From Photobacterium salinisoli (GTDB lineage Bacteria; Pseudomonadota; Gammaproteobacteria; Enterobacterales; Vibrionaceae): a stretch of DNA of 64,000 nt. The stretch spans positions 1,364,001 through 1,428,000 of the forward strand of contig NZ_QZMS01000007.1 in NCBI RefSeq assembly GCF_003614885.1. Reading direction: 5' to 3'. The position numbers were made by a program, and so were the translations under genes. The notes below the pieces were generated by a model. That model worked only from the letters and a program-made list of their open reading frames with translations. It did not search any database and was not told the origin of the DNA. Positions 19,975 to 28,962 of the stretch are shown here, in pieces (position 1 is the first letter of the stretch; every line of letters starts with the position of its first letter).

Positions 19975-20685
19975 ATGACCAAGCAGTTAAATGTCGATCC
20001 GGCAGAAATCAGTAAATTTGAAGAAATGGCATCACGCTGGTGGGATCTGGAAGGCGAGTTCAAACCTTTGCATCAGATTAACCCACTGCGCTTGAACTAT
20101 GTGATTGACCATGCCGGCGGACTGTTTGGCAAAAAAATCCTCGATGTGGGCTGCGGCGGTGGCATCCTGGCTGAAAGTATGGCCAGAGAAGGGGCGGAAG
20201 TGACGGGCTTGGACATGGGTAAAGAGCCATTAACAGTTGCTCGCCTGCATGCTTTGGAAACCGGTACTAAGCTGGACTATATTCAGCAAACAGTTGAAGA
20301 ACATGCCGAACAGCATCCCGAACAGTACGACATCGTCACTTGTATGGAAATGCTGGAGCACGTGCCGGACCCGGCCTCTGTGATTGCATCCTGTGCCAGA
20401 TTGGTAAAACCTGGTGGTCATGTGTTCTTTTCAACCCTTAACCGGAACATGAAATCCTATTTATTTGCGATTGTCGGTGCCGAGCAGGTCATGAAACTGG
20501 TGCCCAAAGGTACGCACGATCACAAAAAGTTTATTCGTCCGTCAGAGCTGATGGCCATGGTTGATCTGACCGCGCTTGAAGACCGTCACATTACTGGTTT
20601 GCACTACAACCCACTCACCGACACCTACAAGCTGGGTCATAACGTGGACGTCAATTATATCCTGCATACAGTAAAACCCGAATAA
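19975..20685 (+). CDS. ubiG: Ubiquinone biosynthesis O-methyltransferase
   Basis: A 236-residue SAM-dependent enzyme (E. coli 240) that does both O-methylations of ubiquinone synthesis. SAM motif I is [16 protein letters not shown] (about 59-74), and [12 protein letters not shown] is the post-I motif. [21 protein letters not shown] is a UbiG hallmark that contributes to membrane association. It is divergent from gyrA, as in E. coli. The ATG follows GGCGAGCAATA, a weak ribosome-binding site. Confidence 0.97.
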   Translation: MTKQLNVDPAEISKFEEMASRWWDLEGEFKPLHQINPLRLNYVIDHAGGLFGKKILDVGCGGGILAESMAREGAEVTGLDMGKEPLTVARLHALETGTKLDYIQQTVEEHAEQHPEQYDIVTCMEMLEHVPDPASVIASCARLVKPGGHVFFSTLNRNMKSYLFAIVGAEQVMKLVPKGTHDHKKFIRPSELMAMVDLTALEDRHITGLHYNPLTDTYKLGHNVDVNYILHTVKPE

Positions 20686-20703
20686 ATCACCTGTTACACC
20701 ACC

Positions 20704-20728
20704 GCCAGGCTGGTCATTCCGGCCTGGC
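20704..20728 (+). terminator. Hairpin after ubiG
   Basis: GCCAGGC (20704-20710) pairs with GCCTGGC (20722-20728). There is no U tract, so it may be a pause or 3'-end stabiliser. Confidence 0.35.
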
Positions 20729-20863
20729 TGACCTCCCCTTCTTCCGTGTTTAATCCAATGTCCGAATAAGACTCATAATCATACGGTTTTGCCGTTTTAC
20801 TGATATGCTTTAATCACATTCATTGTACTTACTTTATCAGCGCTTGAGATAAGGATACGGCCT

Positions 20864-21580
20864 ATGTGGGGTTACCGGATTGACGCTGTACTTTTTGACC
20901 TGGATGGCACCTTGCTCGATACCGCTCCGGATATGGCAAGAGCGGCTAACAGAGTGCTTGCAGATTATGATATTCAGCCACTGACGGCCGCTCAGATCCA
21001 GGCCAATACCAGCTACGGTGCAAATGGTCTGCTAAAAGCAGGGTTTGGCACAATCCCTGCACATTTAAATCCCCTACACCTCAGGCAGAAGTTTCTTGAT
21101 TACTACCAAGATCAAATCTGTTTAAAAACATCAATGTATGAAGGAATTGATGTACTTTTAGACTATTTAAACGAAAATAAAGTACCGTGGGGAATAATGA
21201 CAAACAAACCCGGGTTTCTCACGCAGCGCCTGCTTCCCTACTTCCCTGTTTTGTCCGAAGCAGAAGTCGTTGTTTGTGGCGACACATTAGACAAAGCAAA
21301 ACCACACCCTGATCCGCTCTGGCATGCCTGCCAGCTGCTACGCATTCCACCTGAAAGCTGCCTGTATATCGGCGACATTGAAAAGGACATGATTGCCGCA
21401 CGAGCTGCACGCATGCCAGGTGCAGTCGCGGGCTGGGGATACATAGGCGATGAGCATCGCCCCGACCAGTGGCAAGCCCAGGCCATCCTGCCTGAACCCG
21501 CCGCACTCATCCCCATTCTGGAACAACATAATCGTAACGAAAGCCCCTTTTTTGACCGATCATGCTGCACGCAAAAATAG
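20864..21580 (+). CDS. HAD-family phosphatase, Gph/MupP type
   Basis: A 238-residue haloacid dehalogenase-type phosphatase. Motif I is LFDLDGTLLDTAPDM with the nucleophilic Asp, motif II is IMTNKPG, and motifs III/IV are KAKPHPDPL and YIGDIEKDMIAARAA. The cap is of the small helical type shared by phosphoglycolate phosphatase and MupP. In Pseudomonas the gene directly after ubiG encodes MupP, which dephosphorylates MurNAc 6-phosphate in cell-wall recycling. The same position here makes MupP a reasonable alternative to phosphoglycolate phosphatase. Sequence inspection alone does not decide. The start has AAGGA 8 bases upstream. Confidence 0.8.
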   Translation: MWGYRIDAVLFDLDGTLLDTAPDMARAANRVLADYDIQPLTAAQIQANTSYGANGLLKAGFGTIPAHLNPLHLRQKFLDYYQDQICLKTSMYEGIDVLLDYLNENKVPWGIMTNKPGFLTQRLLPYFPVLSEAEVVVCGDTLDKAKPHPDPLWHACQLLRIPPESCLYIGDIEKDMIAARAARMPGAVAGWGYIGDEHRPDQWQAQAILPEPAALIPILEQHNRNESPFFDRSCCTQK

Positions 21581-21722
21581 AGCGGAAAATCAGGAAAAAT
21601 CAAGGAAAAAAAATTTTTTCCGCCGGAAAAAACAGGCGCTTTTTGTTTGCATTTTCCTATGACACTGGCAAGTCTGATGAAATAGGTGAGTACGCACTAA
21701 CTATCCATTTTACATCCCCACG

Positions 21723-21731
21723 TTATCCACA
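21723..21731 (+). promoter_or_regulatory. DnaA box upstream of nrdA
   Basis: TTATCCACA, a perfect consensus DnaA box, lies about 200 nt before the nrdA start. In E. coli DnaA boxes upstream of nrdAB tie its transcription to replication, and the same is inferred here. Confidence 0.7.
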
Positions 21732-21800
21732 AGCGGTCAAAAAATACCAGCTTGCAAATTCGTATCCTCACCACTATCTTGTTTGCCACATGGCTTAACA

Positions 21801-21816
21801 CCCCAACATATAGTGT
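21801..21816 (+). promoter_or_regulatory. NrdR box upstream of nrdA
   Basis: CCCCAACATATAGTGT fits the 16-bp NrdR palindrome at 12 positions, including the whole right half (TATAGTGT). NrdR, an ATP/dATP-sensing repressor, normally uses paired boxes; the partner is not clear here. Confidence 0.65.
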
Positions 21817-21924
21817 TTTGGTCTATCATTTTAAGTGTAACGAAGATCACAATCTTCTTTCACTTTTATAATAAAATTGCAAAAAAGCACTATAGATCAG
21901 GGAAAACTGGGAAAACGATTAAAA

Positions 21925-24192
21925 ATGAATCAACAGCTAACTGTAACCAAGCGTGATGGACGCAAAGAACGCATCGATCTGGACAAGATCCACCGTGTCA
22001 TTACCTGGGCTGCTGAAGGCCTGGAAAATGTGTCAGTGTCGCAGGTTGAGCTGAAATCTCACATCCAGTTCTACGATGGTATCAAGACAGAAGATATTCA
22101 TGAGACCATCATTAAAGCAGCTGCTGACTTGATTTCGGAAGAGTCGCCAGATTACCAGTATCTGGCTGCCCGCCTTGCTATCTTCCATTTGCGCAAAAAA
22201 GCGTATGGCCAGTTCGAGCCACCTACACTGCTTGACCATGTCAGAAAAATGGTCGACAAGGGTAAGTATGACAAGCACCTGCTTGAAGATTACTCTGCCG
22301 AAGAAATGGCCGCGATGGATGACTATATCGATCATTGGCGCGACATGAACTTCTCGTATGCTGCAGTGAAGCAGTTAGAAGGTAAGTACCTTGTCCAGAA
22401 CCGTGTCAGCGGTGAAATCTACGAAAGTGCCCAGTTCCTATACATCATGATTGCAGCGTGCCTGTTCAGCAAGTATCCGAAAGATACCCGTCTGGACTAC
22501 ATCAAGCGCTTTTATGATGCTGTGTCCCTGTTTAAGGTTTCCCTGCCTACGCCTATTATGTCTGGTGTGCGCACGCCAACCCGTCAGTTCAGCTCATGTG
22601 TACTGATTGAATGTGATGACAGCCTGGATTCTATCAACGCAACCGCCAGCGCGATTGTTCGCTATGTTTCCCAGCGTGCGGGCATCGGTATCAACGCAGG
22701 CCGTATTCGTGCCCTGGGTTCTGAAATCCGTGGCGGCGAAGCTTTCCATACCGGCTGTATTCCGTTCTACAAGTATTTCCAGACCGCAGTAAAATGCTGT
22801 TCTCAGGGCGGCGTTCGTGGTGGCGCTGCCACACTGTTCTATCCAATCTGGCACCGCGAAGTTGAATCTCTGCTGGTACTTAAAAACAACCGCGGTGTTG
22901 AAGAAAACCGTGTTCGCCACATGGATTACGGTGTCCAAATCAACAAACTGATGTATACCCGTCTGATCAAAGGCGAGACCATTTCTCTGTTCTCACCGTC
23001 TGATGTACCTGGGCTATATGATGCATTCTTTGCCAATCAGGAAGAGTTTGAACGCCTGTATGTGAAGTACGAGCAGGACCAAAGCATCAAAAAACAGACA
23101 GTGAAAGCGATCGATCTGTTCTCTCTGCTGATGCAAGAACGTGCGTCTACTGGCCGTATTTATATCCAGAATGTTGACCACTGTAATACCCACAGCCCGT
23201 TTGACCCGGCGGTGGCACCAATTCGCCAGTCGAACCTGTGTCTGGAAATCGCGCTGCCGACCAAACCGTTGACCAACGTTGAAGATGAAAACGGTGAAAT
23301 TGCGCTGTGTACACTGTCTGCGTTCAACCTGGGTGCGATTGAGAACCTGGATGAACTGGAAGAAATGGCTGAACTGACCGTTCGTGCTCTGGACGCTCTG
23401 CTGGACTACCAGGATTATCCACTGCCAGCTGCCCGCCGTGCGACCATGAATCGTCGTACTCTGGGCGTGGGTGTGATCAATTTTGCTTACTATCTGGCAA
23501 AACACGGCGTGCGTTATTCCGACGGCAGTGCTAACAACCTGACCCACCAGGCCTTTGAAGCCATTCAGTACTACCTGCTGAAAGCCTCCGTTGGTCTGGC
23601 GAAAGAGCGTGGTGCTTGCCCGGCATTTAATGAAACGACCTATTCAAAAGGTATCCTGCCAATTGATACCTATAAGAAAGATCTGGACAAGATCTGTGGT
23701 CAGGAACTGCGTTATGACTGGGAAGCCCTGCGCCAGGAGATCGTCACGCACGGTCTGCGTAACTCTACCCTGTCGGCACTGATGCCATCTGAGACCTCTT
23801 CTCAGATTTCGAACGCCACCAATGGTATTGAGCCACCTCGTGGTTTCGTCTCCATCAAAGCGTCTAAAGATGGCATCCTGAAGCAGGTTGTTCCTGAATA
23901 CAATAAATACAAAGACAACTATGAGTTGCTTTGGAACATTGGCAGCAATGATGGCTACCTGCAACTGGTCGGTATCATGCAGAAGTTCGTCGATCAGGCG
24001 ATTTCTGCCAATACCAACTACGACCCGAGCATTCAGCCAGGCGGCAAAGTGCCAATGAAACTCTTGCTCAAGGACCTGCTGACAGCGTATAAACTCGGCG
24101 TTAAAACTCTGTACTATCACAACACCCGCGATGGTGCTTCTGATGCTCAGGGCGATGTCGCTGCAGACGACTGCACCAGCTGCAAGATTTAA
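21925..24192 (+). CDS. nrdA: Ribonucleoside-diphosphate reductase class Ia, alpha subunit
   Basis: A 755-residue catalytic subunit (E. coli 761) that reduces NDPs to dNDPs. The N-terminal ATP cone starts at [18 protein letters not shown] and senses dATP. Active-site segments are [27 protein letters not shown] (radical Cys) and [19 protein letters not shown]. The radical-transfer tyrosines are in [13 protein letters not shown], and the tail CTSCKI carries the redox Cys pair. ATG 21925 gives the [12 protein letters not shown] start seen in E. coli; an in-frame upstream extension to 21877 has no support. Confidence 0.98.
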   Translation: MNQQLTVTKRDGRKERIDLDKIHRVITWAAEGLENVSVSQVELKSHIQFYDGIKTEDIHETIIKAAADLISEESPDYQYLAARLAIFHLRKKAYGQFEPPTLLDHVRKMVDKGKYDKHLLEDYSAEEMAAMDDYIDHWRDMNFSYAAVKQLEGKYLVQNRVSGEIYESAQFLYIMIAACLFSKYPKDTRLDYIKRFYDAVSLFKVSLPTPIMSGVRTPTRQFSSCVLIECDDSLDSINATASAIVRYVSQRAGIGINAGRIRALGSEIRGGEAFHTGCIPFYKYFQTAVKCCSQGGVRGGAATLFYPIWHREVESLLVLKNNRGVEENRVRHMDYGVQINKLMYTRLIKGETISLFSPSDVPGLYDAFFANQEEFERLYVKYEQDQSIKKQTVKAIDLFSLLMQERASTGRIYIQNVDHCNTHSPFDPAVAPIRQSNLCLEIALPTKPLTNVEDENGEIALCTLSAFNLGAIENLDELEEMAELTVRALDALLDYQDYPLPAARRATMNRRTLGVGVINFAYYLAKHGVRYSDGSANNLTHQAFEAIQYYLLKASVGLAKERGACPAFNETTYSKGILPIDTYKKDLDKICGQELRYDWEALRQEIVTHGLRNSTLSALMPSETSSQISNATNGIEPPRGFVSIKASKDGILKQVVPEYNKYKDNYELLWNIGSNDGYLQLVGIMQKFVDQAISANTNYDPSIQPGGKVPMKLLLKDLLTAYKLGVKTLYYHNTRDGASDAQGDVAADDCTSCKI

Positions 24193-24210
24193 TAACTAAC
24201 AAAAACAAAT

Positions 24211-24226
24211 GGGAGCTTCGGCTCCC
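24211..24226 (+). other. UUCG-capped hairpin between nrdA and nrdB
   Basis: GGGAGC-TTCG-GCTCCC lies 20 nt before the nrdB start, with no U tract after it. A stable tetraloop hairpin without termination suggests mRNA processing or stability, or control of the NrdA to NrdB ratio. Confidence 0.6.
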
Positions 24227-24245
24227 CTTTGATGCTGAGGACACA

Positions 24246-25379
24246 ATGGCATACAGTACTTTCTGTAAAACTAACAACAACCCGCTGCATGAACCTATGT
24301 TCTTTGGGCAGCCGGTTAACGTTGCGCGTTACGATCAGCAAAAATTCGAAATTTTCGAAAAACTGATTGAAAAGCAATTATCTTTCTTCTGGCGCCCGGA
24401 AGAAGTTGATGTATCCAGCGATCGTATTAACTTCAACAACCTGCCCGAACACGAACGCCATATTTTCATCAGTAACCTGAAGTACCAGACGCTGCTGGAT
24501 TCCATTCAGGGCCGCAGCCCGAACGTTGCCCTGCTGCCACTGGTTTCTATTCCTGAACTGGAAACCTGGATTGAAACCTGGTCATTCTCGGAAACCATTC
24601 ATTCGCGTTCCTACACGCACATTATCCGCAATATCGTGAACGACCCGGGTGTGGTATTTGACGATATTGTTACTAATGAGCACATTATTAAACGCGCCGG
24701 TGATATTTCCCGTTATTACGACGAACTGATCCAAGGCACCAGCGATTATCACCGTCTGGGTGAAGGCGAGCATATTGTCAACGGTGAAACTGTTGTGGTC
24801 AGCCTGCACGAGTTAAAGAAAAAACTCTACCTGTGCATGATGTCGGTTAATGCACTGGAAGCGATCCGTTTCTACGTCAGCTTTGCCTGCTCTTTTGCCT
24901 TCGCTGAGCGTGAGCTGATGGAAGGTAATGCCAAAATCATCAAGCTGATCGCACGTGATGAAGCGCTGCACCTGACAGGCACTCAGCATATCCTTAACCT
25001 GATGCGCACCGGTCAGGATGATCCTGAGATGGCGGACATTGCCCGTGAGTGTGAACAGCTGAGCTTTGACATTTTTAAAGATGCCGCAGAACAGGAAAAA
25101 GAATGGGCGGAGTATCTGTTCAAAGATGGTTCTATGATAGGTCTGAACAAAGATATCCTGTGCCAGTACGTTGAATACATTACCAATCTGCGTATGACAG
25201 CAGTTGGCCTGAAACCGGCTTACCCGGGCGCCACGCAAAACCCTATTCCATGGATTAACGCCTGGCTGTCTTCTGACAATGTACAGGTTGCGCCACAGGA
25301 AGCGGAAATCAGTTCTTATCTGGTTGGTCAGATTGATAACGACGTCAGTGCTGACGATCTGGGTGACTTCGAGCTATGA
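24246..25379 (+). CDS. nrdB: Ribonucleoside-diphosphate reductase class Ia, beta subunit
   Basis: A 377-residue diiron-tyrosyl radical subunit (E. coli 376). Iron ligands and the radical Tyr are recognisable in [20 protein letters not shown] (Glu, His and the radical Tyr). Further ligands are in [10 protein letters not shown] and [15 protein letters not shown]. The C-terminal peptide ending DDLGDFEL docks to NrdA. It overlaps yfaE by 4 bp (ATGA). Confidence 0.98.
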   Translation: MAYSTFCKTNNNPLHEPMFFGQPVNVARYDQQKFEIFEKLIEKQLSFFWRPEEVDVSSDRINFNNLPEHERHIFISNLKYQTLLDSIQGRSPNVALLPLVSIPELETWIETWSFSETIHSRSYTHIIRNIVNDPGVVFDDIVTNEHIIKRAGDISRYYDELIQGTSDYHRLGEGEHIVNGETVVVSLHELKKKLYLCMMSVNALEAIRFYVSFACSFAFAERELMEGNAKIIKLIARDEALHLTGTQHILNLMRTGQDDPEMADIARECEQLSFDIFKDAAEQEKEWAEYLFKDGSMIGLNKDILCQYVEYITNLRMTAVGLKPAYPGATQNPIPWINAWLSSDNVQVAPQEAEISSYLVGQIDNDVSADDLGDFEL

Positions 25380-25663
25380 GCCGAGTGACCATTACGGTTA
25401 ACGGGCAACAGGTTTCTGGCAATAACGATGAACCTTTATTAGTCCAACTGGAGCGCGCAGGTTTACAACCTGAGTACCAGTGCCGCAATGGAATGTGTGG
25501 GGCCTGTCGGTGCAAACTGACAGCTGGTAGTGTGGCTCAGCGTGAGGCGATGGCCTTTGTCGCGCCGGGAGAAATACTTGCGTGCCGCTCCGTACCAACC
25601 TCAGATCTGAGTCTGGAGTTTGATTACCAGGTCCAACTCTCTCAATCTGCGGTTAACGGGTAA
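25376..25663 (+). CDS. yfaE: YfaE-type 2Fe-2S ferredoxin for NrdB cofactor maintenance
   Basis: A 95-residue plant-type ferredoxin. Cluster ligands are in [13 protein letters not shown] with the fourth Cys in LACRSVP. E. coli YfaE helps rebuild the NrdB diferric-tyrosyl radical. It is translationally coupled to nrdB by a 4-bp overlap and ends the operon at a strong terminator. Confidence 0.94.
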   Translation: MSRVTITVNGQQVSGNNDEPLLVQLERAGLQPEYQCRNGMCGACRCKLTAGSVAQREAMAFVAPGEILACRSVPTSDLSLEFDYQVQLSQSAVNG

Positions 25664-25700
25664 CCCTCCTCAACGCTGAATACAGTTCCTGACTCTTTCA

Positions 25701-25735
25701 AAAAAGCCAGCCTGGATTACCAGACTGGCTTTTTA
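25701..25735. terminator. Bidirectional terminator between yfaE and the CinA-like gene
   Basis: AGCCAG (25705-25710) pairs with CTGGCT (25725-25730), with an inner CTGG/CCAG stem, flanked by an A run and a T run. Confidence 0.85.
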
Positions 25736-25754
25736 TATCTTGCTCTGATTTAGA

Positions 25755-26987
25755 TCAGTTCGGCTCTGCCGGTAAGAACAACTCGCTCAGTCTCTCGAAC
25801 GATTCATACTGGCCAATCACAGTCTGACCTGTTTGCCATCGACGCAGCATATCCAGCATCAAAGTCGCGACCATTTTTCGGTGAGGTTTATTGGCATACT
25901 GTCGTCTGGTACGCACATGCTGTGCCCAGTCACCATTTGGCGTAGACAGTGCAATCGCAATACTGTTGTCATACAGCGGGCCACAAACCAGCGCCAGATC
26001 GGAGCCAGTCTGCTGCCGGGCGGCGGCGGCCATCGCTAACGAGGCCCCCATAGGCTCAGCGTCGCTCAAAGAGGGATCAACCTGGGTTGTCAACAGCCAT
26101 CCCTGACTTAATGCGGTCTGGGTCGCCGGATTATCCTGTAGCCAGTTGAGAACATCACCGCCGGTAAACTGCTCGGCAACGGTTAATGTAAGAGGGGCTT
26201 TGGAGAAATGTGTGCCTATGGTATCGAGCAAGGTTTCACCGGCACCGACAATGTTTTCACCCAGCCGCGCTTGAATTTGCGCTAACACGTCAACGGCCTG
26301 AGTATCATTTTTAGGTGCAAACAGCTTAACTTCGATAAAAGGCAAGTAAGAGCGGTAACCCAGCTGGAATGACGGCGGTAATGACAAAGAAGCCAGGGTA
26401 TCGTTGATGCCTGACTCTGATAATCCGAAACTGTACAGCCGATGGCAATCAAGGCTTGCGACATCCGGGTGCAGCGATTTCAGCCTGGGCAGGATCTCGT
26501 CTTCTACCATGACTTTAAATTCGCTGGGAACTCCCGGAGTGAAGAACAAGTGCGCACGGTTCAGCTTCATCATGAAGCCGCATGCCGTGCCAACAGGGTT
26601 ATCCAGTACGTCAGCCCCCTCTGGCAACATGGCCTGCTTCAGGTTTGCCTGCGGCATTTCCCGCCCCAGATCCCGGTACTTCTCGATCATTTGCTCAACC
26701 CAGAATTCCGATTGCTCTAAACCGGCTCCTGCTGCAATGGCTGCAGCCTGAGCAGTCAAATCATCCGTGGTCGGCCCCAGCCCCCCATTTACAATCACGA
26801 TATCAGCCGTCAGGCTGCACTGCTCTATTTCTGATGCCAGACTTTCAAGCTGATCACCAACTGTAGTGCGTCGCGATAGCGCGAAGCCGTTCTGAAAAAA
26901 CAAACGGGACAGCCATGCCGCATTGGTATCAACGATATCTCCATGCAGGACTTCTTCACCGGTACTTATCATGACAACTTGCAACAT
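25755..26987 (-). CDS. CinA-like protein (YfaY type)
   Basis: A 410-residue cytoplasmic protein. The N-terminal domain (1-170) is the molybdopterin-binding-like fold of CinA: MISTGEEVLHGDIVDTNAAW, then IVNGGLGPTTDDLTAQAAA. A central domain follows, then a divergent CinA C-terminal-like domain (about 245-400), which in canonical CinA has NMN deamidase activity. E. coli YfaY, encoded near nrdAB-yfaE, has the same layout and an uncertain function. The C-terminal domain here (LTVAEQFTGGDVLNWL) has FTGG where active deamidases usually have STGG, so activity is doubtful. Confidence 0.82.
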   Translation of the reverse strand: MLQVVMISTGEEVLHGDIVDTNAAWLSRLFFQNGFALSRRTTVGDQLESLASEIEQCSLTADIVIVNGGLGPTTDDLTAQAAAIAAGAGLEQSEFWVEQMIEKYRDLGREMPQANLKQAMLPEGADVLDNPVGTACGFMMKLNRAHLFFTPGVPSEFKVMVEDEILPRLKSLHPDVASLDCHRLYSFGLSESGINDTLASLSLPPSFQLGYRSYLPFIEVKLFAPKNDTQAVDVLAQIQARLGENIVGAGETLLDTIGTHFSKAPLTLTVAEQFTGGDVLNWLQDNPATQTALSQGWLLTTQVDPSLSDAEPMGASLAMAAAARQQTGSDLALVCGPLYDNSIAIALSTPNGDWAQHVRTRRQYANKPHRKMVATLMLDMLRRWQTGQTVIGQYESFERLSELFLPAEPN

Positions 26988-27117
26988 GTTGTTCCTCTTA
27001 TTTATTCAGTTGGCACTTCACTGTAACACTTAGTCAACCACGAGAGAATCTTAAGCACTGTTAATTGAAAACCCTCTTCGGTGCAATGCATTACACACAC
27101 TAGATAACCACTATAAA

Positions 27118-27135
27118 TGTAAATATATATTTACA
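27118..27135 (+). promoter_or_regulatory. TyrR box
   Basis: TGTAAA-TATATA-TTTACA, an exact match to the TyrR consensus TGTAAA-N6-TTTACA. It is centred about 28 nt upstream of the -35 hexamer, a position used for TyrR activation (inference). Confidence 0.85.
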
Positions 27136-27151
27136 CAAAAATTAACAAAAG

Positions 27152-27180
27152 TTGACAGGTCATTTTTCTGCATTTAAAGT
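27152..27180 (+). promoter_or_regulatory. Promoter of the aromatic permease gene
   Basis: TTGACA (27152-27157), a 17-nt spacer and TAAAGT (27175-27180). Confidence 0.7.
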
Positions 27181-27442
27181 GTCGACAGTAAATTACGCCT
27201 GCCAATAAGCTAGATTTACAGACAAAAACACCAATTGTTGTACAAATGTTATGAGTAAGTTCGCTATGAAATTCTATTATCGTCGGCCACAGTGGTCGAG
27301 CGCGTTGTAAAGAAATCTGAACACATCAATTCCTTCCAACCCCTTGCACCATTGTGGCTATATTTTTTCTTCGGAGAGAATCAGCCTTACCGCCCCCTCT
27401 CCCACTAACTAAACCAATAAAAATACAGGGAGTTTTTACTCG

Positions 27443-28648
27443 ATGAGCATGAACAAAACCTTCGGCAGTACATTAATTATTGCCGGAACAACCATTGGCG
27501 CAGGGATGCTGGCATTGCCGCTGGCATCGGCCGGTTTGGGCTTTACCACCGCCACACTGACAATGGTCGGTATCTGGGCGCTGATGGTGTACACAGCGCT
27601 GCTGATGCTGGAAGTCCATCAACATGCAGATCCTTCAGCCACGCTCCACTCGCTGGCGAAAGAGCTATTGGGCACAAAAGGACAAATTGTCGCCAACATT
27701 GCGATGATGTTTCTGTTTTACGCATTGTGCGCAGCCTATATTGCCGGTGGTGGTGCCCAGTTAAATGACAAGTTGTCCGGCTGGTTTGGCCTTGATGTCA
27801 TGCCTCAGGCTGGCACAGTGCTGTTCACTTTACTTATTGCAACTGTGGTATCAGTCGGGACACACTCGGTTGATTTGGTAAACCGTATCCTTTTTGCGCT
27901 GAAAATTATTGCACTGGCTGTCATGCTAAGCCTGTTACTGCCGCATATCCAGGGGCAACATCTGGTTGATATGCCTGTCGAAAAAGGCCTGCTTATCTCG
28001 GCACTGCCTGTCGTGTTTACCTCATTTGGCTTCCACGGCAGCATTCCCTCTATCGTCCGCTATGTGGGCATAGATATGAAAGCGCTTCGAAAAGTGATGA
28101 TAGTGGGTGCATCTGTACCGTTAGTGATTTATCTGCTGTGGCAAATTGCCAGCCAGGGCATTCTCAGCCAGTCTGATTTGATTGCCAATTCCAGCCTGGG
28201 CAACTTTATTGCTGCACTGAGCACGATGCTCAACAGCCCTATGGTCAGTAATTCCGTTTCTATCTTTGCAGACCTTGCGCTGGCGACCTCTTTCCTTGGT
28301 GTAAGCCTGGGCTTGTTTGACTTCCTGTCAGATACCTTAAATCAGAAAAACTCGACGTCAGGCAGAGTACAAACGGCTCTCTTTACCTTCATCCCACCGC
28401 TGTGCTTTGCCCTGTTTTATCCTCAAGGCTTTATTATGGCGCTGGGTTATGCGGCAATTGCACTCGTCATTCTGGCTATCTTCCTGCCAGTAGCCATGGT
28501 GCATGTTCAGCGAGGACAACGTCAGACGATAGGTGAATACCAGGTCAGCGGTGGCAAACCAGCTCTCATCATGGCAACCAGCGCAGGTGTGCTGATCATC
28601 ACAGCACAGTTTCTCCAGATGGCTGGCGTTATTCCTGCCATCGGGTAA
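27443..28648 (+). CDS. tyrP: Aromatic amino acid permease, TyrP/Mtr family
   Basis: A 401-residue polytopic inner-membrane protein of the HAAAP family with about 11 membrane segments. Family marks are TLIIAGTTIGAGMLALPLA at residues 9-27 and VVFTSFGFHGSIPSIVRY near 194. DLALATSFLGVSLGLFDFL lies near 280, and ALFYPQGFIMALGYA follows. It is closer to tyrosine-specific TyrP than to Mtr or TnaB on visual comparison, but substrate choice among Tyr, Trp and Phe is not certain. The perfect TyrR box upstream fits a tyrosine or tryptophan transporter. Confidence 0.88.
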   Translation: MSMNKTFGSTLIIAGTTIGAGMLALPLASAGLGFTTATLTMVGIWALMVYTALLMLEVHQHADPSATLHSLAKELLGTKGQIVANIAMMFLFYALCAAYIAGGGAQLNDKLSGWFGLDVMPQAGTVLFTLLIATVVSVGTHSVDLVNRILFALKIIALAVMLSLLLPHIQGQHLVDMPVEKGLLISALPVVFTSFGFHGSIPSIVRYVGIDMKALRKVMIVGASVPLVIYLLWQIASQGILSQSDLIANSSLGNFIAALSTMLNSPMVSNSVSIFADLALATSFLGVSLGLFDFLSDTLNQKNSTSGRVQTALFTFIPPLCFALFYPQGFIMALGYAAIALVILAIFLPVAMVHVQRGQRQTIGEYQVSGGKPALIMATSAGVLIITAQFLQMAGVIPAIG

Positions 28649-28723
28649 AACGCCCGAATAATGCACACTGAGTTTCATAATAAAAAGTGAGTGTGTATTT
28701 ACCTGTAAGGATAGAGCAACACT

Positions 28724-28750
28724 GGGCTTAGTGATTTAGCTAAGCCCTTT
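28724..28750 (+). terminator. Terminator of the permease gene
   Basis: GGGCTTAG (28724-28731) pairs with CTAAGCCC (28740-28747), followed by TTTCTC. Confidence 0.8.
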
Positions 28751-28962
28751 CTCAGAGACTAAGTCATCACCTGCGCAGCGCACTCCCGGGCCCAACCCCC
28801 CCCTGCCAGCTCACTTTTTGTTCTTATTTATCATTAATTTACATTTATGCAACACACACTTCCTGAATCAAGATCACGCTTTACACCCTCTCGCATGTAT
28901 GCCTCAGGCAATTTAGGCTATCGTTGAGGCATTGCCCCTTTAAAGTCATTCCTTTATCTGGT

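Larger units (their letters stand above)
21581..21924 (+). promoter_or_regulatory. nrdA control region
   Basis: 344 nt without a gene. It begins with an A/T-rich stretch (around 21590-21640), then holds a DnaA box and one strong NrdR-like box, listed separately. A second, weaker NrdR-like match lies at 21887-21902 and a poor one at 21823-21838. No convincing -35/-10 pair stands out. Confidence 0.6.
26988..27442. promoter_or_regulatory. cinA-like/tyrP divergent control region
   Basis: 455 nt without a gene. It carries a perfect TyrR box (27118-27135) and a promoter (27152-27180) for the permease, leaving an untranslated leader of about 250 nt. I saw no clear hairpin or leader peptide in that leader. 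Confidence 0.6.
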
